A DNA stretch of 22,744 bases from an uncultured Lachnospiraceae bacterium (GTDB lineage: Bacteria > Bacillota > Clostridia > Lachnospirales > Lachnospiraceae): positions 1 through 22,744 of the forward strand of contig CALZHV010000011.1 in assembly GCA_945787485.1 (NCBI GenBank). Direction: 5' to 3'. The position numbers were made by a program, and so were the translations under genes. Positions 13,450 to 21,781 of the stretch are shown one piece after another. Under the pieces are notes generated by a model. The model ran no database searches. It saw nothing but the letters and a program-made list of their open reading frames with translations, and was not told the DNA's origin. How positions within the stretch are numbered: the stretch's first letter is position 1; the number at the start of each line of letters is the position of its first letter.

Positions 13450-16251
13450 TTAATCTTCCCCAAGCTTAAGTGCCTGAGTAATATTCATGGATTTAATTAT
13501 TTTCCTTAAAACAATCAGGCATATTACTATCATTACTGTAACGACAATAAGAAGCTTAACACTGTCCATTGCTTCAAAGTAAATGTAAATATCAAGATTA
13601 TGCTTTTGCGGCAAATAAACAATTGCCATAAGCTTGCTGAACAACAATGTACTTACTGCACCTACCATAACACCGGAAATAACTGCAAATAATGTTGAAA
13701 AAACATGTTCATTTAACAGCATTTTATTAACTTGTGAAACAGACATACCCATTGCACGGTATACACCAAACAAAAGCTCTCTTTGTCTTATTGATGAAAT
13801 CCAATATATAAGGAATCCTATTCCGCAAAGAGCCAGTGCAACAAGAAAGCACATCGTAAACATACCATTTACTATTTGTATTTCCGGCTCTGTTTTCATA
13901 TTATGTATATTGCTTTCAAGAGTTTCATATTGTTCAGGCTGTATACCCATTTCATTTAATTTTTCTTTAAATTCAGCTCCGGAAACTCCATCGTCAAGTC
14001 TTACCCATATTTCATATGGTTTTCTCTCAATCGCTTTTACAATACTTGACAGATTTGTTACAACAAGATAATTTTCCTTTTCTTCGCCGTCCTCATAACT
14101 ATACTGAACAAATCCCGGCCAGGCATCGACAATTGCCACAACCTTGTACTCTGCATGCTGATCTTCATCAACAATATCTTTATTTTTTCCATATACAGTA
14201 AACGAGCTGCCAATCTCCACACCTAATGCATTTGCCAAATTAGATGATATAACTGCTCCCTCCGGCTGTTTTGAAAGCTCATTGACATAATTATACCAAT
14301 GCGTCGGATAATTTAACTCCTCCTTCAAATCTGCCGTTGTAGCAAACTGCTTCGGATTAATTCCCATAAGCATTACATTTGAAATTTTCGCTTTCGAGGT
14401 TTTTACGGACGTATCTTCTATCTTTTGAACCTGCGCTATATTTTTTGCATAGCCTTGATTAGTAAGCTCACTGTATTTCGCAAAATCCGGCTCAATATAA
14501 CTATAATGTGTTGTAAATCCCACTCTGAAAGGTATTTTATCCCATGTTTCTTTAAAGACTACATCACTGCCCATTTCATACTGCAGACGTTCTTCTTTAT
14601 TTCTGTTAATAGTTCTCGCTCCGTTCGCATTGTAAATACCCAACGCTACAGTAAGTATCATAAATACAGCTATAAAGCCCTGTTTGTTAAAGCTTCTTGT
14701 AATCTGTAAAAACGAAGCATACATGGCAGGCTTCCATTTTTTTCTTCCGATATGGTACACAAGCTTTACAAGATATTGTGTAAGCCTTAAAACCAACAGT
14801 CCGAAGGAAACAATAAACAAAATTGAATCAAGGAACACTAACGGGTCAACAGACTGTCCTTCGATAGCCTTTTGCCTTATGGAATCAGCCGTCTGGTTAA
14901 AGTAATACATCATATACAGTGACAAACCAAGCAAAATCACATCTAAAAACGACTTTTCCCAAAACATTTTTTTATTTACATTTTTTAATGACATGTATTC
15001 GACAATCGAAATTCCCGATGCCAGACATGCCGGAACAACGATAAACATTATTCCTACAATTGCAGCACCTACTCCATACAAAATCATTTGAGGTGTAAAG
15101 CTGTAGCATGATGTATCATTTCCTCCAAAGGTCAGAAAATCGGTTGTGGATGCCGAGGAAATACATAAGATATAACCGACCGAAATCCCCAAAACAATTG
15201 CTATTATCGACAAAATCAATGCCTGTACAAAATAAATCATAACAATTTGAGTTCTTTTGAAGCCTCGGCTTTTAAACATGGCAATTTCATTTTTTTCCGA
15301 TTCGACAAGCTGTCCTGAAACCATATAAATAAATGCCAGAACCATACCAAGCACAGGAAGCTCCAAAACCCACAGCATCATGGATACAGAGCTTCGTTTT
15401 GACACATAATCACTAAGCATCTGCTCCATCGACGATTTTATGCCCGAATCCTCAGCAATAATATTATTTATTGCAGCAATAACCTTATCCACGTTATTGT
15501 TTTTTATATCCCTGTAATCAAGCATCAGGTAGCTTACATAGCTTATCTCAGAAACATTGTAATCTGACATTATTTTATCCATGACAGTCTTGTTAACAAG
15601 TATATTACTTTCTAACGCATTAGGCTGTACATACCAAAAAACATCACTGTCACTGTTTGCCTTATATATTCCCACAAGCTTAAGCTTAAGTGTATTGCCA
15701 TTATCATCCATGATAGTCGGAAATTCATATGTAACACCGGGCACAAGATTCATATCATCAAGAACCTTTTCAGATGTTATAAAAGGATACACTCCATCTT
15801 CCGCTTCATCAGACAGCTTATCTCCCTTTACTATTTCAATATGATTTTCCACATCATCTATGTAACTGATATCGAGATAGCGTCCCTTTGTTCCATCGCT
15901 ACCTGAAGCTGTGGCATTTTTAATACTTACTATCGTCTGATTTCCCAGACTGTCAACATTTAAACCTGAACCATCCCACTTGCCACAAAACTCATCAACC
16001 TTATCCAGAATATAATCAATTGAAATTTTACCTTTTTCATATTTTATCGTTTTATCTCTGGACAAAACTGTCGGATACAAATTATTATCCTCTATAAAAT
16101 TTTCAAATTTCAACATTAGCATTCTGTTTAACGATCCGTTTTTAAACATTGGCTGACATGAACATACAGCCACAAGGAAAGAAAGTCCGATAATCAGGCA
16201 TATTGTAAGCCAAAGTTTATTTTTAATTTTTTGTGTTACAAGCCTAAACAT
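13450..16251 (-). CDS. ABC transporter permease, MacB/FtsX type, 10 TM
   Basis: The protein has 933 residues, with AAGGAGG six bases before the ATG. About ten membrane segments are visible: 13-32, 292-314, 336-362, 390-412, 436-452, 472-492, 526-543, 796-818, 850-875 and 899-917. Two FtsX modules carry the typical coupling-helix text ExAMFKSRGF (322-331) and ELLFGVYRAMGMS (825-837). Each is preceded by a large extracytoplasmic loop (about 33-290 and 544-795), the MacB periplasmic-core type domain. Ten-TM two-module permeases work as one chain with two ATPase sites, which fits the two ATPase genes here. Mechanotransmission export of peptides, antibiotics or lipids is the known job of the family; the substrate is unknown. 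It starts right after the double adaptor gene ends. Confidence 0.93.
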   Translation of the reverse strand: MFRLVTQKIKNKLWLTICLIIGLSFLVAVCSCQPMFKNGSLNRMLMLKFENFIEDNNLYPTVLSRDKTIKYEKGKISIDYILDKVDEFCGKWDGSGLNVDSLGNQTIVSIKNATASGSDGTKGRYLDISYIDDVENHIEIVKGDKLSDEAEDGVYPFITSEKVLDDMNLVPGVTYEFPTIMDDNGNTLKLKLVGIYKANSDSDVFWYVQPNALESNILVNKTVMDKIMSDYNVSEISYVSYLMLDYRDIKNNNVDKVIAAINNIIAEDSGIKSSMEQMLSDYVSKRSSVSMMLWVLELPVLGMVLAFIYMVSGQLVESEKNEIAMFKSRGFKRTQIVMIYFVQALILSIIAIVLGISVGYILCISSASTTDFLTFGGNDTSCYSFTPQMILYGVGAAIVGIMFIVVPACLASGISIVEYMSLKNVNKKMFWEKSFLDVILLGLSLYMMYYFNQTADSIRQKAIEGQSVDPLVFLDSILFIVSFGLLVLRLTQYLVKLVYHIGRKKWKPAMYASFLQITRSFNKQGFIAVFMILTVALGIYNANGARTINRNKEERLQYEMGSDVVFKETWDKIPFRVGFTTHYSYIEPDFAKYSELTNQGYAKNIAQVQKIEDTSVKTSKAKISNVMLMGINPKQFATTADLKEELNYPTHWYNYVNELSKQPEGAVISSNLANALGVEIGSSFTVYGKNKDIVDEDQHAEYKVVAIVDAWPGFVQYSYEDGEEKENYLVVTNLSSIVKAIERKPYEIWVRLDDGVSGAEFKEKLNEMGIQPEQYETLESNIHNMKTEPEIQIVNGMFTMCFLVALALCGIGFLIYWISSIRQRELLFGVYRAMGMSVSQVNKMLLNEHVFSTLFAVISGVMVGAVSTLLFSKLMAIVYLPQKHNLDIYIYFEAMDSVKLLIVVTVMIVICLIVLRKIIKSMNITQALKLGED

Positions 16252-16252
16252 C

Positions 16253-18409
16253 TTATTCCTCCTTTTTCACAATTACTTTGTCGCCATCTGACAGTCCTGA
16301 TAATATGCAGTAACATGCCTTGTTGTTTTGCGTTGTTGCAATCACATCAACATACTGCTTGCTCAAACCGCTTTCAGTATATTTCCATACATACGAGTAT
16401 GTATTTGAACCATATACTGTTGTTGATGCCGTAGTTTCAAAAAATACAGCATCTTTTGGTAACACTATTGTCGTTTTCATTTCCAAAACAGAATATTCAA
16501 GCTTGCCATTTCCCTCTTCTTCAAAAAAAGCTTCATCATCTATCCTGACATAATATTTGTTATCATTGCCTATACCGACTATTGTGCCGGTATATTGTTT
16601 TGAATTAAGTTCAGCGGTCACCTTTTGATTGAGATGCATGCTTTCTTTTTCCGTGAATAATAATATATTCTCAATTTTTACTCCTATATCAAAAAGCTTT
16701 TGTCCCGCATCTATTTTTGACTGCTTACCCTGATTTACTATATTTTTTATTATGCACTTCTTCGGACTTGTGTATATAATATTTCCATTTCCGTCATTTC
16801 CGGCTGAAAGTCTGTCATACTCACGCTTTATGATTGCATTATCGATATTGCAATTTATTTCAGCAATGGTTTTATTTACTTTTAATTGCTCGTTTACTAA
16901 CTCAAGCTCCGAGACAAGATAAGGGTCTTCTTCGATTGCATCCGTATCTGTAGCAATATCTTCTTTGTCTTTTATTTCGTTGATTAATTTATTGTTTTCT
17001 TCAATTGCGGCATCAAGGTCTTTGACAGTATTTTGGTAATTTTTTTTGTTAGAAGCCATGTTGCTTAATAATTCTTCGAGCTTTGCCGTCCCCTCAAGCA
17101 CCGTGACACTGCATATTAACTGTCCTTCATTAACAGGCTGTTTATCCGATACGGACACCTGTGACATAACACCTTCAAGCTCCGCATAAATCCCCTGATA
17201 GTTATATACATTTGATACATATTTCGTGTTTGTCTTTTTTGACGAAAAATCCTCTTTTTTTATTTCAACAACGTCATAATTAACAGGAGGAACACTGTCT
17301 GTCTGATAAAGAACCATTTCTCCTTCTTCGATGCCTGATACAATTTCCGTATTAAATTTGTCTTTTTCTCCGATTTCAACCCGGCGAAGTTCTCTTGCAT
17401 CATCCTTTAAAACATAGACATATTGACCTGCAGCATCCCCGAAAACAGAATCATTTCCTACAACAAGCACATTTTGCTTGACTTTAGGCTCCATAAAAAT
17501 TGATACAACATTTCCAATCTCAACGGATTTACCTACATCCTCCTTAAATTTCATTCTCACAGGCATGTAACTGCCATACTGCTCCATACGCACAAGCTCA
17601 TCCGGTGAATAGCTAAATTCCTCCAGCTCATAATTTTTACCATTTATTTTTGAATAATATTTTATATATTTTTGAGTGTTTGAGCTTAAATCCTTAACTG
17701 TATATTCGTTTAATTCTATATACATCTCATCATAATCCGATATAGTAACTATGTTTTGGTATGCTTGTACTCTTGAGCCTTCACTCATATCTAATACATA
17801 AGAAACATAACCGTCATTTCCGGCATACAGATTTCCGTCTTCCACTATCTTTTGAAGCTTTTCTATACTGTCGCTAATGTTTCTGACATTAAATTCATGC
17901 ATTTTTATATCGTATCTGTGATTTTCTTCCAGGATTAAAAGCTCCTTCTGAACAGCAGCTGCAATGTCATCATTTCCTGTTTCATTTGCACCCTTTACTT
18001 TATATTCAAGCTCCTTGTGCTTTAACTCATATATTTTGTTGTTACATTCGTAAATCTGATTCTCACGTTTTAAAGCATCCTGTGTATCAAGAAGTGAATA
18101 TTCAGCAGCTTCTCCGTTTACCTTTGCAAGAACCTGATCCTTTTTTACATAATCGCCGACATTGACAAATATTTCTTTTATTTCAACCGCTGAATCAAAG
18201 CTCATCTCATAATTTTGCGGCACTATTACCCCACTTTTCACATCACATATTCCTATGTTTCCTATTTCAGCCATTCTGTACAATTCATCTGTGGCAACAG
18301 CATCAATAAGCTCAGGAACTACAATATCCCTTTTGCCACACCCGTAAAATGTCATTTGGCACATTATTAGTGCAAGCAAAAGACAGCATATTCTTCGTTT
18401 ACATGTCAT
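16253..18409 (-). CDS. Lipoprotein efflux adaptor with two tandem HlyD/MacA-like units
   Basis: The protein has 718 residues. It has a signal peptide with an imperfect lipobox (FYG-Cys24). Unit A (about 60-370): half-lipoyl strand with VNVGDYVKKDQVLAKV (82-97), coiled hairpin (about 105-190), second half-lipoyl (AGNDGYVSYVLDMSEGSRV), barrel, then a membrane-proximal part ending SGIEEGEMVLY. Unit B (about 403-715): LEGVMSQVSVSDKQPVNEGQ, coil (about 440-535), second half-lipoyl (about 545-575, IIKNIVNQGKQSKIDAGQ), barrel with PKDAVFF, and an end LSGLSDGDKVIV. Typical adaptors have 350-450 residues and one such unit, so this is a covalent double. The start overlaps the previous stop as ATGA, so translation is coupled to the single-unit adaptor. 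Confidence 0.82.
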   Translation of the reverse strand: MTCKRRICCLLLALIMCQMTFYGCGKRDIVVPELIDAVATDELYRMAEIGNIGICDVKSGVIVPQNYEMSFDSAVEIKEIFVNVGDYVKKDQVLAKVNGEAAEYSLLDTQDALKRENQIYECNNKIYELKHKELEYKVKGANETGNDDIAAAVQKELLILEENHRYDIKMHEFNVRNISDSIEKLQKIVEDGNLYAGNDGYVSYVLDMSEGSRVQAYQNIVTISDYDEMYIELNEYTVKDLSSNTQKYIKYYSKINGKNYELEEFSYSPDELVRMEQYGSYMPVRMKFKEDVGKSVEIGNVVSIFMEPKVKQNVLVVGNDSVFGDAAGQYVYVLKDDARELRRVEIGEKDKFNTEIVSGIEEGEMVLYQTDSVPPVNYDVVEIKKEDFSSKKTNTKYVSNVYNYQGIYAELEGVMSQVSVSDKQPVNEGQLICSVTVLEGTAKLEELLSNMASNKKNYQNTVKDLDAAIEENNKLINEIKDKEDIATDTDAIEEDPYLVSELELVNEQLKVNKTIAEINCNIDNAIIKREYDRLSAGNDGNGNIIYTSPKKCIIKNIVNQGKQSKIDAGQKLFDIGVKIENILLFTEKESMHLNQKVTAELNSKQYTGTIVGIGNDNKYYVRIDDEAFFEEEGNGKLEYSVLEMKTTIVLPKDAVFFETTASTTVYGSNTYSYVWKYTESGLSKQYVDVIATTQNNKACYCILSGLSDGDKVIVKKEE

Positions 18410-19458
18410 TTTAGTGTCACCTTCTCTCCCGGTTCAAGACCACTTTCGATAATTACATATCCGTCAGCTGTAATACCGATTTTTATTTCTCTAAGCTCTC
18501 TATATCCATCTTCACCAACGACATAAACATAATCCTTGTCATCAACATTAAAAATATAATCCTCAGCAATATATACAACATTTTTTAAAGCGGGCTTTTC
18601 TATATTAATGTTAAGCTTATCCCTGTTTGAATAATTAACATTTTCATCACAGCCCTTGAATTTTATTATCTGTTTATTTCCGTTTTTTTCAACATCAATG
18701 ACCTCTAACGGATATTCTCCAACGCCATAGGTAGCTGTAAATTTATCTCCTACATTAAAATTATAATCATCAAAAACCTCGCTTGTATAAATCCCGGTTC
18801 CGTATGACACAGATATAAGATCAAGCAGGGAATCCACCGTAAGACTCGATGTATCTACGGCAAATGCTCCCGAATCAGAATACATAATCATATTATCATG
18901 CTCACTTGTTAACATATCGTACATGTAATTTATCGTGCCTTCACCTTCAGCCTTTATCACAAAATAACTGAGCTTTTCGTTAAGCTCTGCTATGTACAGA
19001 TTACATATCCTTATATCCTCTTTTAATGCTGCAATGTTGTCGGAATAATCATTTGCGGAATCAATTTTTGCCAGATTTTCGTAATGCTCGAGTAAAATAT
19101 TATCCTGCTCAAGCTGTAAATTATACTGATTTAATTGTTCTTCCATATCTCCGGCATCAAATTCAATAAGGACATCACCCTTTTTTACCTTATCACCTAC
19201 GCTTACATTTACGGCAGTAATCGTCATTCCGTCAAATTTGGGAAAATATGACTTTGTTCCGTACTCTTCACCAATGAGATTCATTTCAAGCACCGGAACA
19301 ATATCGCCCTTCACAACTTCACATGTTTCAAATATATTTTTACTGTAATGCTCTATTTTGGGAAGCATAATTTCTTCCTCTTGTTTTGCAGAACATCCTC
19401 CAAGTAATAGCATTGCCATTATCATACAAACGGCAGTCACTTTTTTGTTCTTTATCAT
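18406..19458 (-). CDS. Lipoprotein efflux adaptor, HlyD/MacA-like, single unit
   Basis: The protein has 350 residues, with AAGGAG seven bases before the ATG. Signal peptide with lipobox LLGGC (Cys22). The half-lipoyl motif VNVSVGDKVKKGDVLIEFDA (74-93) is followed by a coil (about 95-150), a second lipoyl-like strand region (KAEGEGTINYMYD), a barrel (about 215-290) and a membrane-proximal end with YVVGEDGYRELREIKIG and SGLEPGEKVTLK. This is the adaptor layout of MacA or YknX. In Gram-positive cells such proteins sit on the outer membrane face and dock to FtsX-type permeases. It lies 16 bp after the lipoprotein gene and overlaps the double adaptor by 4 bases. Confidence 0.85.
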   Translation of the reverse strand: MIKNKKVTAVCMIMAMLLLGGCSAKQEEEIMLPKIEHYSKNIFETCEVVKGDIVPVLEMNLIGEEYGTKSYFPKFDGMTITAVNVSVGDKVKKGDVLIEFDAGDMEEQLNQYNLQLEQDNILLEHYENLAKIDSANDYSDNIAALKEDIRICNLYIAELNEKLSYFVIKAEGEGTINYMYDMLTSEHDNMIMYSDSGAFAVDTSSLTVDSLLDLISVSYGTGIYTSEVFDDYNFNVGDKFTATYGVGEYPLEVIDVEKNGNKQIIKFKGCDENVNYSNRDKLNINIEKPALKNVVYIAEDYIFNVDDKDYVYVVGEDGYRELREIKIGITADGYVIIESGLEPGEKVTLK

Positions 19459-19473
19459 ATCTGCACTCCTTCT

Positions 19474-20901
19474 CTAATAAAAAAACTGTATTGTACTGCC
19501 ATCCATTGCATTTACCGCAATCCAGACAGAATCATACAGGCTGTCACCCAAATGGTTATAATAAATCCACACCGGAATCATAACATACACATCATCATAT
19601 TTTACCAGTGCATATTTAAGTTCAACCTTATCCGCATTGAACCATTGCTTTCCTTTATTATTTTTTTCTGCATAATCCAAAAGCTCACGCATGTAATTGA
19701 CAGCACTTTGCTCTATTTTGTCATATGACATAAGCTGCGCTTCCGACTCAATACATCTTATTTCATCAAAAAATTCATTAAAGCTTATATATTGCACACC
19801 ATACGAGTCAATTTTTATTCTTACACAAGGCTGTCTCGTCACATTATTTATATCAAGCCCTTTATTTTGAACACTGCTTATGTCTTCTAATGCTCCCAGG
19901 CTGCCGGATGCAGGAATGCAACGTCTGTTTATACAATTAACTCCCTCTATGCCGTTCCACCCTATTGTGTATTCAAATTCATATCCGTCTACGTACGTAT
20001 CTCCTGAGAAAGGATCAGACAATGCAATATCATATATTTCATTGCATATCATGGTTCCTGTTCCAAAATCATCTATAAGTGTCTGCGCCCTTGCTTTTGC
20101 AGTCTCCAAATCACATCTGTTATTCCCGTTCGTAAATAAAAGGGCTCTGTTTTTTCTTTGACTGTCAGGAAATCTTATTACTGTTTGTGCTTCACTGTCC
20201 AAAAAGATTTTTTCGACCGTTAATGTCTGCTCGTCATTAATTTTGTAATAATGAAGAGAATAATTAGCATCTCCAATTACACCTGTCAAAATCGCCTCCG
20301 AATATATACTTGTTTCATCCGCATTATCAGTATAACTGAAAATTACACCTTCATCATCATTTATAATTGTGGAAGTGCCTGCTCCAAGTCTAAGCTCTTC
20401 AAGCTGACTGTAAACAAAACCTCCCCATATTATTTCGGTTTTATCCGTAAGCTTTTTTTCAAGCTCCGGCAGTTTTTTCCCATAATATTCAATCTGCTTA
20501 TTTCTTTGAGCTTCATTGCAAACAGCCGCAGGTATCAAAACAGTGTACTCTCCTTTTTCAAACAGTATGTTGGCGATGTTTAATATGTATTTTCCGTTAA
20601 CCTTTGCCGGCTTTATTTTGTAAACCGGGAGGTTGCCACGTGAAAGTCTTGGATTAATAACCTCATATTCCATTACTGCCGAAGAAGCACCACTTGTACT
20701 TTTCACTTCTTTACGCACCGTGTCTGACGGAGTATTCAGTACATTCAACGAAGCTTCATGCTCATCTATTGATACAATAATTTCATCAATTTCCTTTTCA
20801 ATTTCAATTATGTCTGCTTTATTATCTTTGCTGCTCCCGCAACAACTCAAAATGATAGTTGCCATAAATGAAACAGCCAAGAGCATTATTTTCCTTTTCA
20901 C
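19474..20901 (-). CDS. Lipoprotein of unknown function, first gene of the transporter operon (possibly DUF6034-like)
   Basis: The protein has 475 residues. The start is GTG (20901), with GGGGGAGG seven bases upstream. Signal peptide with lipobox ILSC (Cys20). The mature part has an early Lys/Glu-rich helix, then mixed alpha/beta: PVYKIKPAKVNG (about 95-106), a helical region with YYGKKLPELEKKL (about 139-151), and a C-terminal part with repeated beta-strand text ending MDGSTIQFFY. Paired stretches such as KIDSYGVQYISFNEFFDEI and ALVKYDDVYVMIPVWIYY recall extracytoplasmic proteins of two-domain accessory type. I suspect a DUF6034-like family but cannot confirm it. Its position at the head of the adaptor-permease-ATPase operon, divergent from a two-component system, suggests a substrate-binding or sensing accessory. 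Confidence 0.75.
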   Translation of the reverse strand: MKRKIMLLAVSFMATIILSCCGSSKDNKADIIEIEKEIDEIIVSIDEHEASLNVLNTPSDTVRKEVKSTSGASSAVMEYEVINPRLSRGNLPVYKIKPAKVNGKYILNIANILFEKGEYTVLIPAAVCNEAQRNKQIEYYGKKLPELEKKLTDKTEIIWGGFVYSQLEELRLGAGTSTIINDDEGVIFSYTDNADETSIYSEAILTGVIGDANYSLHYYKINDEQTLTVEKIFLDSEAQTVIRFPDSQRKNRALLFTNGNNRCDLETAKARAQTLIDDFGTGTMICNEIYDIALSDPFSGDTYVDGYEFEYTIGWNGIEGVNCINRRCIPASGSLGALEDISSVQNKGLDINNVTRQPCVRIKIDSYGVQYISFNEFFDEIRCIESEAQLMSYDKIEQSAVNYMRELLDYAEKNNKGKQWFNADKVELKYALVKYDDVYVMIPVWIYYNHLGDSLYDSVWIAVNAMDGSTIQFFY

Positions 20902-20956
20902 AGATGCACCTCCCCCTTAGACATATTTTTCTAACCTAAAACAATCTTAAAATATA

Positions 20957-20986
20957 AATGTATCTTTTTTGTATCATTTTTTACAA
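20957..20986 (-). promoter_or_regulatory. Candidate operon promoter overlapped by 11-bp-phased direct repeats
   Basis: Minus strand: TTGTAA (20986-20981), 18-base spacer, TACATT (20962-20957), a modest sigma-A match. On the plus strand TGTATC occurs at 20959-20964 and again at 20970-20975, exactly 11 bp apart, within the -10 and spacer; TTTGTA/TACAAA (20968-20987) also forms an inverted repeat. OmpR-family regulators usually bind direct repeats with 10-11 bp phasing, so this is a candidate site for the divergent response regulator. Confidence 0.4.
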
Positions 20987-20999
20987 AGTTAAATACTCC

Positions 21000-21029
21000 T
21001 TGACATATCACTGCAATTAAATGTAACCT
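21000..21029 (+). promoter_or_regulatory. Putative promoter of the two-component genes
   Basis: TTGACA (21000-21005) is a perfect -35; TAACCT (21024-21029) at 18-base spacing is a fair -10. The leader to the regulator start at 21113 would be about 75 bases. Confidence 0.45.
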
Positions 21030-21112
21030 ATTCTCAAATGATGATTTTCAAGCTGAAAAAAATCGGCAGATTTCAAGATTTTAACAGTCCTGCAGCAAGG
21101 AGGATACAAAGC

Positions 21113-21781
21113 ATGATAAAAATACTTATAGTCGAAGATGAAAAACCTATATCAGATTTAATTTTGATTAATCTGGTCGATGCCGGATATAACTGCACCT
21201 GTGCTTTTGATGGTTTTGAAGCTGCAGATATATTGGAAAAGCAAAGCTTTGACCTTGTCCTGCTTGACATTATGCTTCCAAATGCAAACGGATTCGAATT
21301 GATGAATTATATTAAACCTCTTGGCATACCGGTTATATTTATTACTGCGATGAATACATTAGACAACAAGGTCAAAGGCCTTACAATGGGTGCCGAGGAT
21401 TATATTGTTAAACCATTTGAAATTGTAGAGCTCCTCGCCCGCATACAGGTTGTTCTTCGCAGATACAACAAGCTTGCATCACAACTTAATTACAGGGATT
21501 TGACAATAGATTTAGATAACAAAACCGTCAAAAAAAATGATGTCTTACTTGACCTTACTTCAAAGGAATTTGATTTGCTTGTTCTGCTTGTAAGAAACGT
21601 AAATATTACACTTTTCCGGGAAAAAATTTATGAATCAATTTGGGAAAAAGAATATTACGGTGATACAAGAACTCTCGATTTGCATATTCAGAGATTGCGC
21701 AAAAAAACCGGTATAGAGGATTATCTTAAAACAATATACAAAATTGGATACAGATTGGAAAGTGACAATAATGAAATTTAG
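21113..21781 (+). CDS. OmpR/PhoB-family response regulator
   Basis: The protein has 222 residues from the ATG at 21113, preceded by AAGGAGG; starts near 21038 would add 25 residues before the receiver domain and have no ribosome site. The receiver domain shows ILIVEDE (4-10, acidic pocket), phospho-acceptor Asp52 in LLDIMLP, Thr78 and Lys100 in VKPFE. The C-terminal winged helix (about 125-218) has LTSKEFDLLVLLV, VYG-like LFREKIYESIW, RTLDLHIQRLRKK and IYKIGYRL. It probably controls the divergent lipoprotein-adaptor-ABC operon. Its end overlaps the kinase start by 11 bases. Confidence 0.95.
   Translation: MIKILIVEDEKPISDLILINLVDAGYNCTCAFDGFEAADILEKQSFDLVLLDIMLPNANGFELMNYIKPLGIPVIFITAMNTLDNKVKGLTMGAEDYIVKPFEIVELLARIQVVLRRYNKLASQLNYRDLTIDLDNKTVKKNDVLLDLTSKEFDLLVLLVRNVNITLFREKIYESIWEKEYYGDTRTLDLHIQRLRKKTGIEDYLKTIYKIGYRLESDNNEI

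Noticed and set aside
20968..20987. TTTGTA/TACAAA inverted repeat as a terminator
   Set aside because: AT-only short stem in a divergent intergenic region with genes pointing away; more likely part of a regulatory site.
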